Positions 45,048-52,245 of a DNA stretch of 64,000 nt are shown here, one piece after another. The notes below the pieces were generated by a model, which searched no databases, had not been told where the DNA came from, and worked only from the letters and a program-made list of their open reading frames with translations. Positions within the stretch are counted from its first letter, which is position 1. Every line of letters begins with the position of its first letter. The DNA comes from Pseudomonas kielensis (GTDB lineage Bacteria > Pseudomonadota > Gammaproteobacteria > Pseudomonadales > Pseudomonadaceae): contig NZ_JACMYG010000032.1 in assembly GCF_014236655.1 (NCBI RefSeq), positions 1 through 64,000 on the forward strand, in the 5' to 3' direction. The position numbers were made by a program, and so were the translations under genes.

Positions 45048-46050
45048 TTATAGCTTTAATGCCAACTGTAATATCCCCACCACATCCGGTCCGTCCTCAT
45101 TGATCCATGTACCATAGTGCTGACGGATCATGTTTCCGTTGGTATGCCCCATCTGTTCGGCAATCCAATCGATCGAAGCGACGCCAGTGGTTAGCAACTG
45201 ACTGGCATAGGTATGCCGGCATTGGCCAGGTCCGCGATACCGAACGCCGGCCGCGCAAAAGTGCGCCTTGAAGAACCGATCACGCACAACGAAATCGCTC
45301 ACATGCGGAAGACCGCTTTTGGTGTTCAGAAACACAAAGTGCAGCTTGTGCTGCCGAACGGTCTTGTTGTTCCGCGCAACGATATCGACCGTCTGCGCCT
45401 TTTTGGCCGGGCTCATCGCATCGATCCTGCGCAGCGCATCCCATGTAGGCTCCAGCAGCCGCACCTTACGTATCGAGCGTGGGTTTTTCGTCACCCGTTA
45501 AGCACCGCGCACGTTGGATCGGCGAAATGTCACCGTGCCAAGGTTCAAGTCGACATCCTCCCAGGCCAACGCAGTGGTCTCCGAAACTCGCGGCCCTGCC
45601 CAAATCATGAGCTGCACCATCAGCAGCTCCTGAGTGCGATGTTGGCGTTTCGAGAGTCTGCTTTATTTCCGCCCGGGTAAACGGGACAGGGGCTTCGGGA
45701 TCGGGAAGACGGACGAACAACCCCTCAGTAAGATCGTGTGCAACCTTTTTACGGGTGCGGTAGAGCCTAAACAACTGACGGACATTGCTGATGATGTCGC
45801 GAATGGTTTTGTTCTTGAGTCTTTTCGAAAGCGACCCCTGGATCCACTCTTGCAGGTCCAGGTGGTCGATCCGCTCTATCTGAATGTCACCCCAGCGCGC
45901 CCGCACATGGACCTTGGCCTTGTTCTTGTATCCTCGAAAAGACGTTGCCGCGACGCTGTTGCTCTTGATCGTCAGCCAGAGGTCCAAGTAATGCCAGAAT
46001 GTGCTTTCGATCAATTTGCTCGACTCTGGAAAGTGTCGGCGGTAAAACAC
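45048..46050 (-). pseudogene. Broken tyrosine integrase (frameshift plus nonsense)
   Basis: The N-terminal half (from a GTG at 46050) and the C-terminal half (45048 to about 45494) are in different frames. A frameshift lies near 45640, after FTRAEIKQTLETPT, and an in-frame TAA at 45498-45500 follows SNVRGA. Restored, the protein has GPRVSETTALAWEDVDL (first Arg), QCRHTYASQLL and GHTNGNMIRQHYGTW (Tyr). It is unrelated in sequence to the intact island integrase and marks a second, older element that probably brought the neighbouring defence operon. Confidence 0.88.
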
Positions 46051-46092
46051 AAGGATAAAATAAATTCAACCTGTCAATGCCGGGTTGAATTT

Positions 46093-46206
46093 TTATTTCT
46101 GTCTAACTGGTGGCGTTGTCGGGCGCGGTGGAGGAGGGGGCGGACGAACATCGCCTCTTACGTTTCGAGTTGGTGGAGGCGGTGGCGGTGGTGGTTTTTG
46201 CGCCAT
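46093..46206 (-). CDS. 37-residue polyproline peptide, last gene of the TIR-caspase operon
   Basis: A very short gene with its own ribosome site (TAGGAG, 8 bases before ATG 46206), starting 11 bases after the membrane-protein stop. It encodes MAQK, eight prolines, TRNVRGDVR, six prolines and RPTTPPVRQK. Seventeen of 37 residues are proline and there are no hydrophobic stretches, so it is a soluble, basic, extended peptide. Long proline runs normally need EF-P for translation. I recognise no family. The good ribosome site and operon position argue it is real rather than a chance reading. Confidence 0.6.
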   Translation of the reverse strand: MAQKPPPPPPPPTRNVRGDVRPPPPPPRPTTPPVRQK

Positions 46207-46217
46207 TTTATTTACTC

Positions 46218-46742
46218 CTAAAGTTTTGGTATTGTAATCACAGCGTATGCAATAACGGCAATTCCTGCTGCGAGTATGAGGAATACATTGCAGTAGTACA
46301 AGCTTGAACTTTTTCTGTCGTTATTTATTGTGCATATTGTTGCACAGTTCATGTAGTTTTCGTAATAGTATTTGTGCAGTTGTTCGGTTACTACTGTATC
46401 TGGGTCTTTTTCATCGCTGTAGTATGCGATTAAGTCTAGGCGGTACTTTTCAATGGTGTTAGGCGCGGGCAGGTTTTCATCGGTCTTACCCAGGAGTGCA
46501 TCAATAAAAAAATAAATCCCTATGCCCAATGCGAATATCGATATTGCTATGATTGTTAGGAACCATATTTTAGCGCCCAGTGTTAGCGCGGCTCTATCAC
46601 CTGTAATGATTACAGAGTAAAAGCCCGCGATTGCAATAATAGTAGCCAGCGGGATGCTAAGTCTAGAAAAAATTTGTTCTTTTCTCGATAGTTCGTGAAA
46701 ATATATTTTTTCATAATGCTGGAAAAGTTGTTCGTTAGTCAA
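46218..46742 (-). CDS. Three-helix membrane protein of the TIR-caspase operon
   Basis: A 174-residue protein. There are hydrophobic helices at about 28-48, 57-85 and 150-172, with a polar cytosolic-type loop of about 65 residues (LPAPNTIEKYRLDLIAYYSD..) between helices 2 and 3. The start is a TTG at 46742, the only in-frame candidate, with AAGGA eight bases before it; no ATG exists in the N-terminal part. It lies 21 bases after the caspase stop. The layout loosely recalls SLATT-type membrane effectors, but I cannot assign a family. A membrane-damaging effector or caspase substrate is an inference from context. Confidence 0.72.
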   Translation of the reverse strand: MTNEQLFQHYEKIYFHELSRKEQIFSRLSIPLATIIAIAGFYSVIITGDRAALTLGAKIWFLTIIAISIFALGIGIYFFIDALLGKTDENLPAPNTIEKYRLDLIAYYSDEKDPDTVVTEQLHKYYYENYMNCATICTINNDRKSSSLYYCNVFLILAAGIAVIAYAVITIPKL

Positions 46743-46763
46743 GTATGTATTCCTTGCTTCTGG

Positions 46764-47735
46764 TTAAATTCTTTTGTTGTTTATTAGTTTCCAATAGTGC
46801 TCGCCGAGCACTGTTAATTTGCATGATTTTGAATTCATTGCAGCGAAATACATGTGGTCTTCATCAACTGGCTTGACCAAATTTAGGCGGTTCAATTGTT
46901 GTAGTATCGCAAATTTTCGGTTGTTCTCTGGGTCCGGTGCAATACCGTGGTTAGGTGCTGGAGGCTGAGGTTCAAAGCTGGGATCTAACTTAATTTCCGT
47001 ATTTGGTGTTTCAAATAAATCAATGATTTGACGAAGGTCTGAGAGTTGAATAGGTGGCGAAACCTTTCTTAATGATGTGAACGCTCTGACATTGGTCTTG
47101 AATACGGGTCGCTGCTCCCAGAGGCTCAAAGATTGATCAATATGGGCATAAATGCTGCCCGGCGTGATATCCCCGAGTAGGTTGGCTGCCCCTCCATTTA
47201 GTGCGTCTACAAACAAGGACGTAAAGATCCCAGAGCCGTTCGCTTCCTCCGCATACTGATCCTTTGTCGAAGCAGTAAGAATGGTCATGCCCTCAGCTAA
47301 TAGGGCTTTCTCACCGAGCGATTTTTGAGTGCCGGCGGCGCCGGAGTAGCAGCTATCCAGTACTATTATTTTATTAATCGCTTTTGATGAATTCGCCAGT
47401 TCAAGGATTTCTTGAAGTGCTAGTCCGTCATCTCCATCTGCGCACTCTGATGTCAGTAAATAACCACCTGTTTCCTCAATGTGACCATGTCCGGCAAAAT
47501 AAAAAAGTGCTATTTGGCATTCGTCTTCAAATAGCTTTCTTATGTATTCTTTCAGTTCCTTACGCGTGATGGAGGTTGCTGCGTCCACTGAGGTTACATG
47601 TTTTACGTCGAAGTTCAGTTCACCGTTCATGTGCCGTTCAAGAACTTGGTTTACCGCATATGCGTCATTTACGCAGCCAAACAGCGGGTTGAGATTTTCA
47701 TAGTAGTTAATTCCGATTACTAATGCCTTCTTCAT
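46764..47735 (-). CDS. Caspase-like protease (peptidase C14 family), probable defence effector
   Basis: A 323-residue protein. The caspase domain fills residues 1-230: the first strand is KALVIGINYYENLNPLFGCVNDA, the catalytic His83 is in YFAGHGH, and the catalytic Cys129 is in VLDSCYSGA. The C-terminal third (about 240-323) is a separate region with a Pro-rich linker (FEPQPPAPNHG) and a small helical end. It overlaps the TIR gene by four bases (ATGA), so the two are translated together. In type IV Thoeris, a TIR-made nucleotide signal activates such a protease, which then degrades cell proteins. All catalytic residues are intact. Confidence 0.88.
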   Translation of the reverse strand: MKKALVIGINYYENLNPLFGCVNDAYAVNQVLERHMNGELNFDVKHVTSVDAATSITRKELKEYIRKLFEDECQIALFYFAGHGHIEETGGYLLTSECADGDDGLALQEILELANSSKAINKIIVLDSCYSGAAGTQKSLGEKALLAEGMTILTASTKDQYAEEANGSGIFTSLFVDALNGGAANLLGDITPGSIYAHIDQSLSLWEQRPVFKTNVRAFTSLRKVSPPIQLSDLRQIIDLFETPNTEIKLDPSFEPQPPAPNHGIAPDPENNRKFAILQQLNRLNLVKPVDEDHMYFAAMNSKSCKLTVLGEHYWKLINNKRI

Positions 47736-48154
47736 GACGGTTCAACCCGGTTTTTCCCTTCTCCCATTACCTGGGTAACTGCTCCAGCTATACCTGACCA
47801 TGTCCAAGGAATTACTCGATTTCTATTGAGTCCAGCAGGGAGTGTGCTATTGGAGTCTGCGCCGTCAACATACACGCCGAAAACTGGGACGTTCTGAGAT
47901 CGTGCCATCTCTATCTCTTTGACAACGCCAGTTGCTGTTGCCATGTGGCGGCCAACTAATACAATTAATAGATGTGTCTTGTTGATTTTTTCTCTTACGA
48001 TGGCTTCCCACTTGGCTTGCGGCATGGGGCTTTTTGCAGACCAATCTTCATGTTTGAAAGGGGTTTTTGAGTTCGATGCTTGACCCGCAAACAGTAATTT
48101 GTGAGTGCTGTTGTTATCAACGTCGAAGCTGATGAATGCACGTGGTTCAGCCAT
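47732..48154 (-). CDS. TIR-like (MTH538/ThsB-type) protein, probable signal-producing sensor
   Basis: A 140-residue single-domain protein. The motifs fit the TIR-like MTH538/ThsB family: AFISFDVDNN at the start, DWSAKSPMPQAKWEAIVREKI, LLIVLVGRHMA, and VVKEIEMARSQNVPVFGVYV with the presumed catalytic Glu80. Thoeris TIR proteins of this kind make an ADP-ribose-derived messenger from NAD+ after phage infection. It is the first gene of a four-gene operon in AT-rich DNA. The name ThsB is not used as a symbol because the Thoeris subtype is inferred from the neighbour, not proven. Confidence 0.85.
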   Translation of the reverse strand: MAEPRAFISFDVDNNSTHKLLFAGQASNSKTPFKHEDWSAKSPMPQAKWEAIVREKINKTHLLIVLVGRHMATATGVVKEIEMARSQNVPVFGVYVDGADSNSTLPAGLNRNRVIPWTWSGIAGAVTQVMGEGKNRVEPS

Positions 48155-48261
48155 CTTCTAATCCCTTGGTAAAATGAATGAAGGGATAGTGTGCCTGTGT
48201 AGCGGCATTTTGCCAATGCTAACGAAGGCGTTGTTGTAATTGGCTGTTTTTATTAGTGATT

Positions 48262-48636
48262 CTACTGATTGAGGATGATCGTCGTTATTCGGATAACTTT
48301 TTCCAGTCTGAAATGCTCTCTATCGACCGCGTGTTTTGTAGTTTTTTCACTTGCATGCAACCACCGTAACCGCCTCGGCTTCCTTTTATCCCCAGTCGTA
48401 ACAGTTTTTTCCTTTGCAGTCTTTTGGTCTGTGTAGTACGTGATGATCCCCGTGTAATCCCCCGTGAACTCTTCCGCCAATCCATCCACTGTTTCCTCGG
48501 GCAGTTTGCTTTCCAGTTCCAGGCTGGCGGTGTAGCCGTTGTCAGCGCCGAGTGAGTGCTGCACGTTGCCGTCATACCAGATTATCTCGTCGATCTCAGG
48601 CTTTACGCCCTGCAGTGTATAGGTCAATTCGGTCAT
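48262..48636 (-). CDS. Hypothetical protein, probably with an altered C-terminus
   Basis: A 124-residue protein. The first 70 residues (LTYTLQGVKPEIDEIIWYDGNVQHSLG..) look like an ordered, acidic domain; the last 50 are basic and irregular (KRKPRRLRWLHASEKTTKHA), which may result from a frameshift. I do not recognise the domain. It lies between the defence operon and a tandem repeat, close to a decayed phage tail gene, and may itself be a phage remnant. Confidence 0.5.
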   Translation of the reverse strand: MTELTYTLQGVKPEIDEIIWYDGNVQHSLGADNGYTASLELESKLPEETVDGLAEEFTGDYTGIITYYTDQKTAKEKTVTTGDKRKPRRLRWLHASEKTTKHAVDREHFRLEKVIRITTIILNQ

Positions 48637-48650
48637 CTTCGATTCGTTTA

Positions 48651-48696
48651 AGGTTCAAGGTTCAAGGTTCAAGGTTCAAGGTTCAAGGTTCAAGGT
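48651..48696. repeat. Heptamer tandem repeat (AGGTTCA)n
   Basis: Six perfect copies of AGGTTCA and a partial seventh. It lies at the degraded 3' end of the gpU remnant and probably arose by slippage. Confidence 0.9.
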
Positions 48697-49024
48697 GAAC
48701 CCAAGTCACCGCGCGCTCCATCCTGGAAAAAAGGGTATTGGTTTCGCTCAAACTCTTGATCACCCAAAGGCCATAGATCTTTCAACTGCCCTCAACCATG
48801 AGCCATGCCTTTCCCATGTTCGCCATCAGACACAGGGCATCGAGGCTCAGAGTGCTGCCCGCTAGCTCAGGAATGAGAATACCGGGCAGGGTGATTGAGT
48901 CATCTCCGTGCCCTAGGAACTGTCGTGCAGGGGGCGCGCCAACGTGATTGTTGCTAGCGTGACGCCATTCAGTATGTTGCTGCAGTTCCTGGTAGGCGAG
49001 AGTCGGCAAACTAAAAATGAACAT
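48683..49024 (-). pseudogene. Degenerate P2-type phage tail protein gpU
   Basis: Starting at ATG 49024, the reading MFIFSLPTLAYQELQQHTEW.., then ARQFLGHGDDSITLPGILIPEL matches the gpU tail family as I remember it. A TGA at 48782-48784 interrupts it, after which the same frame continues KIYGLWVIKSLSETNTLF, the usual gpU ending, down to a stop at 48683. A remnant of a P2-like prophage or tailocin at this site. Confidence 0.8.
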
Positions 49025-49034
49025 CCCCCACCCC

Positions 49035-49817
49035 CTAATCCCGCATATACCCCCCATCCACATCCATAATTTCCCCAGTGACAAAACCCGCCGCATCCGA
49101 TGCCAGGAAGCACACGGCAGCGGCGATGTCGCGGGGGGTTCCGGCGCGTCCCAGTGGCATGTCTGCCAGCACTTTGGCCCGTGCTTCGGTGCTCAGGGTG
49201 CTGGTCATGTCGGTTTCGGTCAGGGCGGGGGAGACGGCGTTGGCGGTGATGTTGAAGGGGCCGGCCTCGCGGGCCAGGCCCTTGGTCAGGGCGATCACGC
49301 CGCCTTTGGCGGCGGCATAACAACTGTTGCCCAGCAGGCCGCCGCCGCGTTTGCCGGCGACGGAGGCAATGTTGATGATCCGTCCAGAGCGTCGGGCCAT
49401 CATGCCGGGCAGTACGGCTTTGGCGCAGTAGAAAACGCTGTTGAGGTCAATGGCCATGACGCGCTTCCATTCCGCGGCGCTCACTTCAAGCAGGGGCAAG
49501 GTCGAGACGATGCCGGCGTTGTTGACAAGGATATCGATGCTGCCCAACGCCAGGCCCACCTGGCTGACCATGGCCTGCACTTGTTGCTCGTCGGCAACGT
49601 CCACGCCCAGGCCGATGGCATCGATGCCCAACTCACCCAGCTGGGCGGCGGCCCGTTCTGCGGCGTCGTGGTCGAGGTCGCAGATGGCGACCCGGGCGCC
49701 GCATTGGCCCAAGGCCACGGCGATGGCATAGCCGATGCCGCGCGCGGCGCCGGTCACCAGTGCGTTACGGCCCTTGAGAGAAAAACTGATCGGCGCAAAA
49801 TTGGCTGAGGCATTCAT
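49035..49817 (-). CDS. SDR-family oxidoreductase (FabG-like)
   Basis: A 260-residue short-chain dehydrogenase. The NAD(P) motif is TGAARGIG near residue 22, NNAG at about 97, the catalytic Ser in NIASVAGKRG, and YAAAKGG with the catalytic Tyr and Lys. The acidic residue after the second strand (CDLDHD) suggests NAD preference. It lies 88 bases after the sigma-54 activator on the same strand, with a hairpin (49850-49880 region) between them, and probably belongs to the catabolic locus. Confidence 0.87.
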   Translation of the reverse strand: MNASANFAPISFSLKGRNALVTGAARGIGYAIAVALGQCGARVAICDLDHDAAERAAAQLGELGIDAIGLGVDVADEQQVQAMVSQVGLALGSIDILVNNAGIVSTLPLLEVSAAEWKRVMAIDLNSVFYCAKAVLPGMMARRSGRIINIASVAGKRGGGLLGNSCYAAAKGGVIALTKGLAREAGPFNITANAVSPALTETDMTSTLSTEARAKVLADMPLGRAGTPRDIAAAVCFLASDAAGFVTGEIMDVDGGYMRD

Positions 49818-49905
49818 TGTTGTTATTCCTTGATCTGGGCGCAGGTCGGCCTTCCCGAGTCACGGGAAGTGGCCGGCTTTTCGATGAACAGCAGGGGGTA
49901 AACCG

Positions 49906-50976
49906 TCAGGAAGGGGCGAAGCTGCCCAGCGCCAACTGGTTCTTCAGCGGCGCGATGTCCAGCCGCCGCAGGACGCGATACAGCGAAGGCCGGCAGATGC
50001 CCAGCGCACGGGCCGCCGCGGTCATGTTCCAGCGGCAGTCGATGAGCACGCCGAGTACGTCCTCGCGCTCACCCACGGGAGCGGCGGTGGGCCTGCTCGG
50101 GCGAATCGGCGTGACGTTCTGCACCTGGCTGCGGGCCGGCAACCCAGGCTGACCGCCGGCTTGGGCGAGGAAATCGCCGGGCAGGTCGCACCGCTGGATG
50201 CGCGCGCCTTCCTTTACCGCGCAGGCGTAGCGGATAACCGCCCGCATCTGCCGCAGGTTGCCGGGCCACGCATGGCCGAGCAGCAGGGGCCAGACATCGG
50301 CACTGATCACCTGGCGTGGGTCGCACCCGGGCAATTCGTGGGCGACCATGCTGCACACCAGTTCGGCCCGGTCAGTGCGTTCACGCAGGGGCGGCAATTG
50401 CACCACGCCGGTGGCAATGCGATAGAACAGGTCTTCGCGAAAGCGGCCGTTTTCCACCAGGTGGGTCAGGGATTGGTGGGTGGCGCATATCAAGGCGAAG
50501 TTCACCGGCACGCTGCGTTCGGCCCCCAGTGGGGTGATCTCGCGTTCAGCGATGACCCGCAGCAGGCGGGTTTGCTGCTCGAAGGGCATGTCGCCGATTT
50601 CATCGAGAAACAGGGTGCCGCCGTCGGCCTGGGCCACTTTGCCTTTCTTGCCACCGGGCAGGGCGCCGGAAAACGCACCGCGGGCATAGCCGAACAGTTC
50701 GCTTTCAATCAGGGTTTCGGGGATGGACGCGCAGTTGAGGGCGACCAGTTGCGCGGCGTGGCGCTGGCTGTGCTCGTGCAGCGCACGGGCCAGGACCTCT
50801 TTGCCAGTCCCGGTCTCACCCTGGATCAGCACCGCGATGCCGCGCTCCATGAGCCGCAGTGCACGGCGAAAGGCCTGGCGCACGTAGGGGTCAGAGTCGT
50901 GGGCAATATCGCATTCAGGGTAGGCGGAGGTTGTGTGGGCTCGGGTAAACGAAGGGTTTTCGTGTACAGAAGGCAT
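49906..50976 (-). CDS. Sigma-54-dependent activator lacking a sensor domain
   Basis: A 356-residue enhancer-binding protein. The AAA+ domain starts almost at once: Walker A GETGTGKE at 53-60 and GAFSGA at 100-105, where Ser replaces the near-invariant Thr of GAFTGA. Walker B is [12 protein letters not shown]. The C-terminus is a Fis-type helix-turn-helix (MTAAARALGICRPSLYRVLRRL). Only about 25 residues precede the AAA+ domain, so there is no receiver, GAF or PAS sensor. It is probably controlled by a partner or by expression level. Start ATG 50976 with AGGTGA upstream. Divergent from a LysR regulator. Confidence 0.88.
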   Translation of the reverse strand: MPSVHENPSFTRAHTTSAYPECDIAHDSDPYVRQAFRRALRLMERGIAVLIQGETGTGKEVLARALHEHSQRHAAQLVALNCASIPETLIESELFGYARGAFSGALPGGKKGKVAQADGGTLFLDEIGDMPFEQQTRLLRVIAEREITPLGAERSVPVNFALICATHQSLTHLVENGRFREDLFYRIATGVVQLPPLRERTDRAELVCSMVAHELPGCDPRQVISADVWPLLLGHAWPGNLRQMRAVIRYACAVKEGARIQRCDLPGDFLAQAGGQPGLPARSQVQNVTPIRPSRPTAAPVGEREDVLGVLIDCRWNMTAAARALGICRPSLYRVLRRLDIAPLKNQLALGSFAPS

Positions 50977-51128
50977 CAGCGTCACCTTTTATTATTGTAT
51001 AGCTCGTGACTATGTCGACTCACCGCACTTGTGATGCAGCCGTCGATATGGCGTTGAATGACAATAACGAGGCACACTTATATTTTCCAATCCATAATAA
51101 ATCATCTATTGATACCTTTGAGAGCATC

Positions 51129-52037
51129 ATGATCGAGCTCCGCCATCTGCAATATTTCCGCACCCTGGCTGAAACACTGCACTTCGGTCGTGCCGCTGAA
51201 CGCCTGCATATCTCGCAGCCGCCGCTCTCGCGGCAGATCGCCCTATTGGAAGATGAACTGGGGGTCAGGCTGTTTGATCGGTCCCGGCGCCGGGTGGAGC
51301 TCACCGAAGCCGGCCAGCGTTTTTACCTGGACACCGGCACGGTGTTTGCCGCGTTCGAGCAGGCCAAGCGCAATGCCTTGGCCGCCGCGCGGGGGGCGGC
51401 GGGCGAGCTGTCGGTGGGGTTCATGATGTCGACGGCCTACAGCGTTACGCCGGCGATTACCCGGCGCTACGCTGCGCAGTTTCCCCAGGTCAGCCTGAAG
51501 CTGACCGAGACCTTGCCCCTGGACCTGGCCCAGGACATCAGCAGCGGCAACAAGGACGTGGCGATCATGTACCGTCCGCAGGACTGCTCCGGCCTGGAAA
51601 CCGTGACCCTGTTTCGCGAAGAAATGACCGTGGTCCTGCCACCCGGCCATCGGCTCCTTGAACAGGCACTGATCGACCCCCGGGAGCTGGCCGGAGAAAC
51701 CTTCATCATCGTGCCCCGACGGATCGCTCCCGCCTTGCACGACATGATCTTCAACTACTGCCTGCAGCACGGTGTCACCCCGAACATCGGGCTGGAAATC
51801 AACATGCAGCAAACCATCGTCAACCTGGTGGGCGAAGGCTTGGGGATTGCGATCGTGCCGCGCTCGATGTGCAACATGCGCCTGGCCACCACCACCTTCA
51901 AACCGTTGCGCGATGCCCCGGTCATCGAGGTGGTGGCGGTGTGGAAGGCCGACAACCACAACCCCTGCATCGCCACTTTCATCGACAGCGCACAGCACGC
52001 GTGCCTGCAAGTGACGCGCGAGGCTGAAGCAGGGTGA
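51129..52037 (+). CDS. LysR-family regulator
   Basis: A 302-residue protein. The N-terminal winged helix is IELRHLQYFRTLAETLHFGRAAERLHISQPPLSRQI, followed by a two-lobe ligand-binding domain resembling BenM/CatM-type regulators. Start ATG 51129 gives the standard MIELRHL opening; a longer reading from 51006 is not supported. It lies between the sigma-54 activator and the thiolase operon, so the locus has two regulators. Confidence 0.87.
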   Translation: MIELRHLQYFRTLAETLHFGRAAERLHISQPPLSRQIALLEDELGVRLFDRSRRRVELTEAGQRFYLDTGTVFAAFEQAKRNALAAARGAAGELSVGFMMSTAYSVTPAITRRYAAQFPQVSLKLTETLPLDLAQDISSGNKDVAIMYRPQDCSGLETVTLFREEMTVVLPPGHRLLEQALIDPRELAGETFIIVPRRIAPALHDMIFNYCLQHGVTPNIGLEINMQQTIVNLVGEGLGIAIVPRSMCNMRLATTTFKPLRDAPVIEVVAVWKADNHNPCIATFIDSAQHACLQVTREAEAG

Positions 52038-52078
52038 CGGGCGGGTCAATCCGCTCGCCCAGACGATACACCTGAAGC

Positions 52079-52100
52079 GACACCTGTCTCCCGGAGTGTC
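52079..52100. promoter_or_regulatory. Probable activator site upstream of the thiolase operon
   Basis: GACAC and GTGTC flank CTGTCTCCCGGA, about 95 bases upstream of the sigma-54 promoter. GACACCTGT is also found in the corresponding region upstream of the TRAP genes. Confidence 0.5.
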
Positions 52101-52191
52101 TCCCGCTCCTGCCCAGGCGACAGCGCTCCGGGCCTGATCTGAATCGCGCAAAGCCCCGTTCCATAAGGCCTGCGCAGGCCTTGCCAAGCCT

Positions 52192-52206
52192 TGGCACCGC
52201 TCTTGC
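52192..52206 (+). promoter_or_regulatory. Sigma-54 promoter of the thiolase operon
   Basis: TGGCACC-GCTC-TTGC, with ideal spacing, ends 39 bases before the thiolase start codon. Confidence 0.88.
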
Positions 52207-52245
52207 TATCGCCCTTGCAAACATCATTCATGCAAGGAACCCCTT

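Noticed and set aside
46218-46742. Gasdermin-like effector next to the caspase
   Set aside because: The protein is a three-helix membrane protein of 174 residues without the beta-rich gasdermin fold pattern.
48651-48696. Possible CRISPR-like array
   Set aside because: The copies are 7-bp units placed head to tail with no spacers, so it is a simple tandem repeat. No CRISPR array was seen in the window.
33183-49030. One single large prophage across the whole accessory region
   Set aside because: Only one tail-gene remnant exists. The att repeats bound just the first 9.1 kb, and the second integrase is unrelated and broken, so this is a stack of separate insertions.
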